From: Methylobacter sp.
GTDB lineage: Bacteria; Pseudomonadota; Gammaproteobacteria; Methylococcales; Methylomonadaceae
Assembly (NCBI RefSeq): GCF_023227905.1
Contig: NZ_JALOCF010000095.1
Coordinates: 1 to 6,919 of the forward strand
Reading direction: 5' to 3'
Length of the DNA stretch: 6,919 nucleotides
Shown here: in pieces, positions 1-5,031 of the stretch
Numbering within the stretch: position 1 is the first letter of the stretch
Layout of the letters: the number at the start of each line of letters is the position of its first letter
Position numbers and translations under genes: made by a program
The notes under the pieces: model-generated
Databases searched by the model: none
What the model saw: the letters and a program-made list of their open reading frames with translations, nothing else
Told to the model about the DNA's origin: nothing

Positions 1-750
1 ATGCTCGAGCTGATCAAGGAAAGCAAAAAGAAGCCATCCAAGAAAGCATTGGAAATCTGGTGGAATCAAATTGAAAAATGGCGGGCGGTTAAATGCCTGG
101 AATATGACCGGGAAAGTCGGCTGATTAAGCCGCAATATGTGATCGAGCAACTGTATGAAGTAACCAAAGGCGATGCCTATATCACCTCGGATGTAGGTCA
201 ACATCAGATGTATGCAGCCCAATACTACCCTTTCGACAAACCGCGCCGGTGGATTAACTCCGGCGGCCTGGGCACGATGGGGTTTGGTTTGCCCGCAGCG
301 ATTGGCGTTAAATTGGCCTTCCCTGATGCGGATGTTGCCTGCGTTACCGGCGAAGCCAGTATCCAGATGTGCATTCAGGAACTGTCGACCGCTCTGCAAT
401 ACAACACGCCTATAAAAATCATTAACTTGAACAACCGTTATATGGGCATGGTTCGCCAGTGGCAGGAATTTTCCTACGAAAGTCGTTATTCCCATTCGTA
501 TATGGATACTATTCCGGAATTTGTAAAACTGGCTGAAGCTTATGGGCATGTCGGCATGCGTATCGACAAACCCGAGGAAGTCAGACCGGCCCTGGAAGAA
601 GCCTTTGCCATGAAAGACCGCACGGTATTTTTGGATATTATGACCGACAGAACTGAAAATGTTTACCCGATGATTGAATCCGGAAAAGGCCATCATGATA
701 TGACCTTAAGAGTAGCGCCAAGCACACCGACAGACAGGGAGCTGGCATAA
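1..750 (+). CDS. ilvI: Acetolactate synthase large (catalytic) subunit, C-terminal part
   Basis: The gene is cut by the left edge, so the first codon in view is internal; the family is about 570 residues and only the last 249 are present. The enzyme condenses pyruvate with pyruvate or 2-oxobutyrate, giving acetolactate or acetohydroxybutyrate, the first common step of branched-chain amino acid synthesis, in the cytoplasm. The visible part is the C-terminal thiamine-diphosphate domain: SDVGQHQMYAAQYYPF and WINSGGLGTMGFGLPAAIG (about residues 63-102), then the cofactor and Mg2+ motif from GEAS (117-120) to the NN pair (144-145), followed by MGMVRQWQEF. The motif reads GEAS where E. coli IlvI has GDGS; Glu can replace Asp as metal ligand. 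Wording closely follows E. coli IlvI (DKPRRWINSGG, LAEAYGHVG, VYPM). It is transcribed with ilvH, overlapping it by one base. Identification is secure; the choice between ilvI and ilvB as symbol is convention. Confidence 0.96.
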   Translation: MLELIKESKKKPSKKALEIWWNQIEKWRAVKCLEYDRESRLIKPQYVIEQLYEVTKGDAYITSDVGQHQMYAAQYYPFDKPRRWINSGGLGTMGFGLPAAIGVKLAFPDADVACVTGEASIQMCIQELSTALQYNTPIKIINLNNRYMGMVRQWQEFSYESRYSHSYMDTIPEFVKLAEAYGHVGMRIDKPEEVRPALEEAFAMKDRTVFLDIMTDRTENVYPMIESGKGHHDMTLRVAPSTPTDRELA

Positions 751-1241
751 TGAGACATATTATTTCTATCCTGATTGAAAATGAATCAGGTGCATTATCG
801 CGAGTAGCAGGCTTGTTTTCTGCGCGCGGCTACAACATTGAGTCACTGACCGTAGCGCCTACAGAAGACCCCAGCCTGTCGCGAATGACCCTGGTCACCC
901 GCGGCAGCGACGACATCATCGAACAAATCACTAAACAACTGAATAAGCTGATTGATGTGGTTAAACTGATCGATTTAGCCGAATCCGTTCACATTGAACG
1001 GGAACTGATGATGGTCAAGATCAAAACCACCGATCATACGCGTGATGAAATCAGAAGTATGGCGGCTATATTCCGCGGCAAAATTATTGATGTTACGCCA
1101 ACAACATACGTTGTTGAAATGACTGGACCTTCCAGTAAACTGGACGCTTTTATCGCCGCTATCGACATGGACACCATTATTGAAGTCGTTCGCTCAGGGC
1201 CGACCGGGATTTCAAGAGGCGAAAAGGGACTGCATTTATAG
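750..1241 (+). CDS. ilvH: Acetolactate synthase small (regulatory) subunit
   Basis: This 163-residue protein has the same length as E. coli IlvH. It binds the large subunit, raises its activity and usually confers valine feedback inhibition. Residues 3-75 form an ACT domain containing GALSRVAGLFSARGYNIESL, the region that binds valine in the family, and TVAPTEDPSLSRMT. Residues about 82-157 form the C-terminal ALS small-subunit domain, with IFRGKIIDVTPTTYVVEMTG, SSKLDAF and VVRSGPTGISRGEK. The start is well supported: ATG at 750 shares its A with the ilvI stop (TAATG), and AGGGAG at 736-741 stands 8 bases upstream, indicating translational coupling and balanced subunit production. The TAG stop at 1239-1241 lies inside the left arm of a large palindromic repeat. 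Many annotations would call this gene ilvN. Confidence 0.97.
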   Translation: MRHIISILIENESGALSRVAGLFSARGYNIESLTVAPTEDPSLSRMTLVTRGSDDIIEQITKQLNKLIDVVKLIDLAESVHIERELMMVKIKTTDHTRDEIRSMAAIFRGKIIDVTPTTYVVEMTGPSSKLDAFIAAIDMDTIIEVVRSGPTGISRGEKGLHL

Positions 1242-1304
1242 GATAGGCTGAGGAACGAAGCCCATCGTTCGCGATTGATGCGCTTCGTTTCTCAGCACAT
1301 CCTA
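1239..1304. repeat. REP-type imperfect palindrome between ilvH and ilvC
   Basis: Two 28-base arms (1239-1266 and 1277-1304) face each other across a 10-base loop. Counting by hand, 24 positions pair by Watson-Crick and one by G-U, with mismatches only at 1245, 1246 and 1262. The arms contain GCTGAGGAACGAAGCC on the left and its near-complement GCTTCGTTTCTCAGC on the right, with TAGGAT/ATCCTA at the ends, resembling the dispersed TAGG...CTGAGG...CGAAGCCC repeats of gammaproteobacteria. The left foot includes the ilvH stop codon. In RNA this would form a long hairpin in the ilvH-ilvC spacer; effects on mRNA stability or relative ilvC expression are inference. It has no U-run and is not a typical terminator. 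Confidence 0.85.
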
Positions 1305-1345
1305 CGGTTCCACGATTTGACAACCAACACTTTAAACACAAAAAC

Positions 1346-1351
1346 AGGAAA
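1346..1351 (+). promoter_or_regulatory. Ribosome binding site that fixes the ilvC start
   Basis: AGGAAA stands just upstream of ATG 1356, with about 6 bases between AGGA and the start codon. It supports starting ilvC at MQVYYDKDADL, the usual family N-terminus, and not at the upstream in-frame TTG 1275 or ATG 1278. Those lie in and just after the loop of the palindrome and would add 26-27 residues unrelated to the family. Confidence 0.8.
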
Positions 1352-1355
1352 AACC

Positions 1356-2372
1356 ATGCAAGTTTATTACGACAAAGACGCTGATCTTTCAATCATCAAA
1401 GCTAAAAAAGTAGCCATCATCGGTTACGGTTCACAAGGTCATGCACACGCTAACAACTTAAAAGACTCTGGCGTTGAGGTTGTCGTTGGTTTGCGTGCCG
1501 GTTCGCCTTCTGTTGCCAAAGCACAGGCGTCCGGCTTGACCGTTAAAGACGTACCAGAAGCTGTTGCAGGTGCGGATTTAGTCATGATCCTGACCCCTGA
1601 TGAGTTCCAATCTCAACTTTATAAAGCCGAGATTGAACCTAACATCAAAAAAGGCGCGGTGTTGGCATTCGCCCACGGCTTTGCAATTTTGTACAACCAA
1701 ATTGTGCCGCGCACCGATTTAGACGTAATCATGATTGCACCCAAAGCACCGGGCCACACAGTTCGTTCCGAATTTGTACGCGGCGGCGGCATCCCTGATT
1801 TGATCGCCATACACCAGGATTCTTCAGGCAAGGCCAAAGACATTTGTCTGTCTTACGCGTCGGCTATCGGCGGTGGTCGTTCAGGCATCATTGAAACAAC
1901 TTTCCGCGACGAAACAGAAACTGACTTGTTCGGTGAACAAGCCGTATTATGCGGTGGTGCGGTTGAACTGGTTAAAGCGGGCTTCGAAACACTGGTTGAA
2001 GCCGGTTATGCACCGGAAATGGCTTACTTTGAATGTCTGCACGAGTTAAAACTGATTGTTGACCTGATGTACGAAGGCGGCATTGCCAACATGAACTACT
2101 CCATATCTAACAATGCCGAGTACGGCGAATACGTTACAGGCCCACGCGTCATCAACGAAGAAAGCCGCTGGGCAATGCGTGAAGCGTTGAAAAACATCAG
2201 AAACGGCGAGTACGCCAAGCAATTCATCATGGAAGGCATGACTAACTACCCTGAAATGACTGCCAAGCGTCGCTTGAATGCAGAACATCCTATTGAAGTT
2301 GTTGGCGAAAAACTTCGCAGCATGATGCCTTGGATCAAAGCCAACCAGATTGTTGATAAAACTAAAAACTAA
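1356..2372 (+). CDS. ilvC: Ketol-acid reductoisomerase, class I, NADPH type
   Basis: IlvC isomerises and reduces acetolactate or acetohydroxybutyrate to the dihydroxy acid, using Mg2+ and NADPH, directly after the IlvI/IlvH step. From ATG 1356 the protein has 338 residues, the standard short class I length. The N-terminal Rossmann domain has GYGSQGHAHA at 23-32, then GLRAGSPS at 45-52, whose Arg and Ser residues fit NADPH preference. The conserved FAHGF is at 105-109. The C-terminal knotted domain carries the metal and substrate ligands D190 and E194 (in DETETDLFGEQ) and E226 and E230 (in FECLHE); this numbering matches known class I enzymes, which confirms the start. The reading frame stays open upstream to TTG 1275, but that extension is palindrome sequence. 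The gene is 114 bases after ilvH and most likely in the same operon; TTGACA at 1317-1322 has no convincing -10 partner. Transcription ends at the terminator at 2436. Confidence 0.97.
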   Translation: MQVYYDKDADLSIIKAKKVAIIGYGSQGHAHANNLKDSGVEVVVGLRAGSPSVAKAQASGLTVKDVPEAVAGADLVMILTPDEFQSQLYKAEIEPNIKKGAVLAFAHGFAILYNQIVPRTDLDVIMIAPKAPGHTVRSEFVRGGGIPDLIAIHQDSSGKAKDICLSYASAIGGGRSGIIETTFRDETETDLFGEQAVLCGGAVELVKAGFETLVEAGYAPEMAYFECLHELKLIVDLMYEGGIANMNYSISNNAEYGEYVTGPRVINEESRWAMREALKNIRNGEYAKQFIMEGMTNYPEMTAKRRLNAEHPIEVVGEKLRSMMPWIKANQIVDKTKN

Positions 2373-2381
2373 AACTTAAAT

Positions 2382-2424
2382 CAGGAAACAATAGCTCGAT
2401 TCAACAATCGATAACTGTTTCCTG
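2382..2424 (+). promoter_or_regulatory. Hairpin in the ilvC 3' untranslated region
   Basis: CAGGAAACA (2382-2390) pairs perfectly with TGTTTCCTG (2416-2424). Inside, TCGATT (2396-2401) pairs with AATCGA (2406-2411) around a CAAC loop, separated by a small asymmetric internal loop. It begins 10 bases after the ilvC stop and precedes the terminator. No U-run follows, so it is more likely a 3'-end stabilising or auxiliary structure than a terminator. Confidence 0.6.
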
Positions 2425-2435
2425 GTTTATCAGTT

Positions 2436-2470
2436 AAAAAAGCCCATCTTATGATGGGCTTTTTTGTTTT
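2436..2470 (+). terminator. Rho-independent terminator of the ilv operon
   Basis: AGCCCATC (2441-2448) and GATGGGCT (2453-2460) form a perfect 8-bp stem with a TTAT loop. Flanking A's (2436-2440) and T's (2461-2465) extend it to 13 bp, and a further T-run follows. The A-run on the left also makes it a possible weaker terminator for leftward transcription. It separates ilvC from hsdM. Confidence 0.93.
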
Positions 2471-2578
2471 CAGCGATAGCACATCCTGAGCTGGAGGTAC
2501 AAAGTCAATGGACAAAGCTTCGTGATACTATAGCCACAACTGCACCCAAGTTATCAGAACAGGAAGCGCTAATTTAAT

Positions 2579-2603
2579 CCTTCGACAGGCTCAGGATGAA
2601 CGG
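2579..2603 (-). repeat. REP-like repeat of the TGAGCCTGTCGAAGG family
   Basis: On the minus strand this reads CCGTTCATCCTGAGCCTGTC followed by GAAGG. It is a near copy of the sequence embedded in hsdM at 4035-4060 (CCGTTCGCCCTGAGCCTGTC...GAAGGG). The family is widespread in proteobacterial genomes and is known from its translations PEPVEG and RQAHHE. It points in the opposite sense to the neighbouring copy at 2613-2653. Confidence 0.75.
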
Positions 2604-2612
2604 TAAGATTTT

Positions 2613-2653
2613 GATTTCGTTCGTGGTGAGCTTGTCGAACCATGAACGAAATC
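2613..2653 (+). repeat. REP-like hairpin of the TGAGCTTGTCGAACC family
   Basis: GATTTCGTTCGTGG (2613-2626) is complementary to CCATGAACGAAATC (2640-2653) except for one G-T position, giving a 14-bp stem with loop TGAGCTTGTCGAA. The loop core matches the GAGCCTGTCGAA core of the copies at 2579-2603 and 4035-4060. With the minus-strand copy next to it, it makes a two-REP, BIME-like arrangement 58 bases upstream of hsdM. Confidence 0.75.
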
Positions 2654-2710
2654 ATTTTATTCAGCGCTTCCCTAACAACAAAATAATTCAAATTTCTCAA
2701 GCAAAAACGC

Positions 2711-4300
2711 ATGATCGAAGACATCAAGAAAACACTCTGGGCCACCGCCGACAAGCTGCGCGCCAACATGGACGCCGCCGAATACAAGCACATCGTGCTT
2801 GGCCTGATCTTCGTCAAATACATCTCCGACACCTTCCAGACCCGCCGCGCAGAACTCACGCGCAAGTTTGCAGATAGCCAGGACGACTACTATCTGGATG
2901 ATGCCGACCAAGAACTGATCAATGAAGAACTTGAAGACCGCGACTACTACAAGGAAGTCAACGTGTTCTGGGTGCCTGAAGCCGCCCGTTGGGAAAGCCT
3001 GCGCGCCCAGGCCAAGCAAGCCGACATCGGCAAACGCATCGACGATGCGCTATCGCTGATTGAAAGCGAAAACCCCAAGCTCAAAGGTATCCTCGACAAG
3101 CGCTATGCCCGCGTGCAACTACCCGACGGCAAGCTCGGCGAATTGGTCGATCTGGTCTCGCAAATCGGCTTTGGCGAATCGACTGATACCGCCAAAAACC
3201 ACGCCCGCGATCTGCTCGGCCAGGTGCATGAATACTTCCTTGGCCAGTTCGCCAGCGCCGAAGGCAAGCGCGGCGGGCAGTTCTACACCCCAGCCTCCAT
3301 CGTTAAAACCCTGGTCGCCGTACTCGCCCCACATCACGGTCAGGTCTATGACCCCTGCTGCGGCTCCGGCGGCATGTTTGTGCAATCGGAAAAATTTATC
3401 GAAGCCCACGGCGGCAAGTTGGGCGATGTATCGATTTACGGCCAGGAAGCGAATCCGACCACATGGCGATTGGCCGCGATGAACCTTGCCATTCGCGGTA
3501 TCGACTTCAATCTGGGCAAAGAACCCGCCGACACCTTCGTGCGCGACCAGCACCCCGACCTGCGCGCCGATTTTGTGCTCGCCAACCCACCGTTCAATAT
3601 CTCCGACTGGTGGCACGGCAGCCTGGAAGGCGATCCGCGCTGGGTCTACGGTACGCCGCCTCTAGGCAACGCCAACTATGCGTGGCTGCAACACATGCTG
3701 TACCACCTCAAGTCCACAGGCCGCGCCGGTATCGTGCTTGCCAACGGCTCGATGTCGTCCAGCCAGAACAGCGAAGGCGACATCCGCCGCGCGATGGTCG
3801 AGGCCGACAAGGTCGAAGTCATGATCGCCCTGCCCGGCCAGCTGTTCTTCAACACCCAGATTCCCGCCTGCCTGTGGTTTTTGGTCAAGGAAAAGCGCAC
3901 CCGCCAAGGCGAAGTCCTGTTCATCGACGCCCGCAAACTCGGCAGCATGATCAGCCGCGTGCAATGCGAATTCACCGATGAAGTCATCGATAGAATCGCC
4001 AATACCGTTGCCGCATGGCGTGGCGATTCAAATACCGTTCGCCCTGAGCCTGTCGAAGGGCAGATATACCAGGACATCCCCGGCTACTGCCGCAGCGTCA
4101 CCCTGGCAGAAATCGCCGAACATGGCCACGTCCTGACGCCTGGTCGCTATGTCGGCGCAGAAGCCGTTGAAGATGATGACGAAAGCTTTGCCGAGAAAAT
4201 GCAAAAGCTGACCGAGACCCTAGGTGAACAAATGGCGAAAGGCGCGGAACTGGATCAACTGATACGCCAGAAGTTGGGAGGCTTGGGCTATGAGTTTTGA
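2711..4300 (+). CDS. hsdM: Type I restriction-modification DNA methyltransferase (M subunit)
   Basis: HsdM transfers a methyl group from S-adenosylmethionine to adenine N6 within the site chosen by HsdS, protecting host DNA; with HsdS and HsdR it also forms the restriction enzyme. The protein has 529 residues. The HsdM N-terminal domain covers about 1-160 (IKKTLWATADKLRANMDAAEYKH onward). The catalytic domain follows with GQFYTP (189-194), the AdoMet motif DPCCGSGGM (214-222) and the adenine-methylase motif NPPF (292-295), so it looks active. The C terminus has LTPGRYVG and ends GLGYEF. The ATG at 2711 gives the usual family N-terminus but has no clear Shine-Dalgarno. Residues about 442-450 (TVRPEPVEG) come from an in-frame REP-like repeat in a variable stretch before the C-terminal region. 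Third codon positions are richer in G and C than in the ilv genes, consistent with transfer. Normally hsdS follows directly; here a RAYT element intervenes. Confidence 0.96.
   Translation: MIEDIKKTLWATADKLRANMDAAEYKHIVLGLIFVKYISDTFQTRRAELTRKFADSQDDYYLDDADQELINEELEDRDYYKEVNVFWVPEAARWESLRAQAKQADIGKRIDDALSLIESENPKLKGILDKRYARVQLPDGKLGELVDLVSQIGFGESTDTAKNHARDLLGQVHEYFLGQFASAEGKRGGQFYTPASIVKTLVAVLAPHHGQVYDPCCGSGGMFVQSEKFIEAHGGKLGDVSIYGQEANPTTWRLAAMNLAIRGIDFNLGKEPADTFVRDQHPDLRADFVLANPPFNISDWWHGSLEGDPRWVYGTPPLGNANYAWLQHMLYHLKSTGRAGIVLANGSMSSSQNSEGDIRRAMVEADKVEVMIALPGQLFFNTQIPACLWFLVKEKRTRQGEVLFIDARKLGSMISRVQCEFTDEVIDRIANTVAAWRGDSNTVRPEPVEGQIYQDIPGYCRSVTLAEIAEHGHVLTPGRYVGAEAVEDDDESFAEKMQKLTETLGEQMAKGAELDQLIRQKLGGLGYEF
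4035..4060 (+). repeat. REP-like repeat embedded in frame in hsdM
   Basis: These 26 bases match the minus-strand reading of the intergenic copy at 2579-2603 at nearly every position, including CCTGAGCCTGTCGAA. They are translated within HsdM as VRPEPVEG (residues 443-450), the known translation of this repeat. No stop or frameshift results, and conserved HsdM sequence (QDIPGYCRS, LTPGRYVG) resumes afterwards. Confidence 0.85.
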
Positions 4301-4340
4301 CAGACACCCCGTAGGTCGGGTTAGCAGCCTTATCGCGTAA
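4290..4340 (+). pseudogene. Possible remnant hsdS start, 16 codons overlapping the hsdM end
   Basis: ATG 4290 overlaps the hsdM stop exactly as hsdS usually does and gives MSFDRHPVGRVSSLIA before TAA at 4338-4340. The first three residues equal those of the real HsdS (MSFNWQ). From residue 8 the frame runs into the left REP. It is probably the former hsdS start left behind when the RAYT element separated the genes. It ends 20 bases before the RAYT ATG, so re-initiating ribosomes could feed the RAYT gene. That role is inference. Confidence 0.5.
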
Positions 4341-4346
4341 CCCGAC
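4311..4346 (+). repeat. REP hairpin left of the RAYT gene
   Basis: GTAG foot (4311-4314) followed by GTCGGGTTA (4315-4323) pairing with TAACCCGAC (4338-4346). The head between the arms (GCAGCCTTATCGCG) is longer than in the two right-hand copies, so this copy has diverged or gained a few bases. It lies 14 bases before the RAYT start codon. Confidence 0.88.
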
Positions 4347-4360
4347 AACCAATCTCACAT

Positions 4361-4897
4361 ATGCAATACAGACGCGCATTCACCCCCGGCGGCTCCTTCT
4401 TCTTCACTCTAGTGACGCAAGGAAGAAAACCCATTTTCTCCAACCCCGAAGCAGTCGAAGTCCTGCGCAACGCCTTTCGTAACGTCCGCAAATCGCGTCC
4501 ATTTGAAATCGATGCAATGGTGGTTATGCCTGATCACGTGCATTGCATTTGGACATTACCGCCCGGCGATGCGGATTTCGCCACCCGTTGGCGATTAATC
4601 AAAACCTGGTTTACCAAGCATTGCGACCCGGAGTTACACGGCAGGCGTAACGCATCCCGCCAAGCGCGAGGCGAGCAAGCCATTTGGCAACACCGTTATT
4701 GGGAGCATTTGCTTCGTGACGAAATCGATTTCGAACGTCACGTCGATTACATACATTACAACCCGGTCAAACATGGATTAGCATCATCGCCCATAGAATG
4801 GCCGTATTCCAGTTTCCAGCGTTATGTCGAAGCCGGTATTTTTCCGCCCGATTGGGGCAAAAACGCCATTGATTTTGCAGGCATAGGTCATGAATAA
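4361..4897 (+). CDS. REP-associated tyrosine transposase (RAYT, Y1/HUH family)
   Basis: RAYTs are single-copy relatives of the IS200/IS605 transposases that bind and cleave single-stranded REP hairpins and are thought to spread them. The protein has 178 residues, typical of the family. It shows the N-terminal FFFTLVTQGRKPIF (13-26), the metal-binding HUH motif in MPDHVHCIW (H59 and H61), the conserved WQHRYWEHLLRDEIDFERHVDYIHYNPVKHG (from about 108) with catalytic tyrosine candidate Y130 (Y133 is a less likely alternative), then WPYSSFQRYV. All key residues are present, so the gene looks intact. There is no strong Shine-Dalgarno before ATG 4361; translation may rely on run-through from hsdM or the 16-codon frame upstream. 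The matching REPs on both sides are presumably its substrates. Transcription is in the same direction as hsdM and hsdS. Confidence 0.95.
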   Translation: MQYRRAFTPGGSFFFTLVTQGRKPIFSNPEAVEVLRNAFRNVRKSRPFEIDAMVVMPDHVHCIWTLPPGDADFATRWRLIKTWFTKHCDPELHGRRNASRQARGEQAIWQHRYWEHLLRDEIDFERHVDYIHYNPVKHGLASSPIEWPYSSFQRYVEAGIFPPDWGKNAIDFAGIGHE

Positions 4898-4919
4898 ACC
4901 ACACAACAAATCACAAACC

Positions 4920-4950
4920 GTAGGTCGGGTTAGCGATAGCGTAACCCGAC
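4920..4950 (+). repeat. REP hairpin right of the RAYT gene, forward copy
   Basis: GTAG (4920-4923) and GTCGGGTTAGC, a short head, then GCGTAACCCGAC ending at 4950. It has the same orientation and foot as the left copy, with a shorter head (GCGATAGCG between the TTA/TAA arms). It lies 22 bases after the RAYT stop. Confidence 0.92.
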
Positions 4951-4979
4951 AAGCCCCCGATGCACCAAAGACCGAAAAT

Positions 4980-5009
4980 GTCGGGTTACGCTGCGCTAAC
5001 CCGACCTAC
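4980..5009 (-). repeat. REP hairpin right of the RAYT gene, reverse copy
   Basis: Read on the minus strand this is GTAGGTCGGGTTAGC, GCAGCG, TAACCCGAC, differing from the forward copy at 4920 only in the head. Together the two copies form a head-to-head BIME with a 29-base spacer (4951-4979) in which nothing else is recognised. Its CTAC end at 5006-5009 sits one base from the duplicated hsdM tail that contains the hsdS start. Confidence 0.92.
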
Positions 5010-5010
5010 A

Positions 5011-5031
5011 GGGCTGGGGTATGAGTTTTAA
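5011..5031 (+). repeat. Second copy of the hsdM 3' end, overlapping the hsdS start
   Basis: In frame these 21 bases read GGG CTG GGG TAT GAG TTT TAA, that is GLGYEF and a stop, identical in protein to the real HsdM end at 4280-4300. The copies match at 17 of 21 bases; the three sense-codon differences are synonymous and the stop is TAA instead of TGA. The hsdS ATG (5021-5023) lies inside it, in the overlap arrangement normal for hsdM-hsdS, so it looks like the original junction of the present hsdS. Nothing hsdM-like precedes it; REP sequence adjoins. Confidence 0.85.

Larger units (their letters stand above)
2562..2671. repeat. Inverted repeat bracketing the REP-like pair
   Basis: GGAAGCGCT (2562-2570) recurs as its exact complement AGCGCTTCC (2663-2671), with both REP-like sequences between. 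This could mark the ends of a small composite repeat (BIME or MITE-like unit), or be chance; a 9-base match over 110 bases is suggestive only. Confidence 0.35.
2373..2710. other. Non-coding junction between ilvC and the type I locus
   Basis: This 338-base gap holds the ilvC hairpins and terminator (2382-2470), an AT-rich stretch without recognisable genes (about 2471-2560), and a REP-like pair bracketed by a 9-base inverted repeat (2562-2671). Short open frames here on both strands read like translated repeat (for example HPEPVEG and VRQAHHE) and are not believable genes. No promoter for hsdM stands out by eye, and no Shine-Dalgarno sequence precedes its ATG. Confidence 0.7.
4311..5009 (+). 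mobile_element. REPtron: RAYT gene with flanking REP hairpins
   Basis: The unit starts with GTAGGTCGGGTTAGC at 4311 and ends with the inverted form, GCTAACCCGACCTAC, at 5009. It contains a forward REP, the RAYT gene, another forward REP and a reverse REP. This is the layout expected for a REP-associated tyrosine transposase with its cognate repeats, each with a GTAG foot beside a hairpin. It lies between hsdM and hsdS, two genes that usually overlap. The two sides do not show a simple target-site duplication, but each carries a copy of the hsdM 3' end. The exact inserted boundary is inferred from the outermost REPs. Confidence 0.8.

Noticed and set aside
1317..1345. Perfect -35 box TTGACA as an ilvC promoter
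   Set aside because: No acceptable -10 element lies 16-18 bases downstream; TTTAAA at 1331 is far too close.
1275..1355. Upstream in-frame extension of ilvC from TTG 1275 or ATG 1278
   Set aside because: It is translated palindrome sequence, lacks family similarity, and the Shine-Dalgarno and active-site numbering both support ATG 1356.
2505..2540. Promoter for hsdM from TGGACA and TACTAT
   Set aside because: The spacing between the two boxes is about 11 bases, too short for a sigma-70 promoter.
2569..2877. Small open frames on both strands around the hsdM start
   Set aside because: They consist of translated repeat (HPEPVEG, VRQAHHE) and out-of-frame hsdM; no ribosome binding site or family resemblance.
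3060..3981. Long overlapping open frames on both strands inside hsdM
   Set aside because: They are shadows of a GC-rich gene; the hsdM frame contains all the conserved motifs.
4311..5009. CRISPR array, from several similar 30-36 base repeats
   Set aside because: Repeats are palindromic REPs in mixed orientation with irregular spacing and a transposase gene between them.
4280..5031. Simple target-site duplication made by the RAYT element
   Set aside because: The two copies differ at 4 of 21 bases, with differences in synonymous and stop positions, and this enzyme class is not known to create such duplications.
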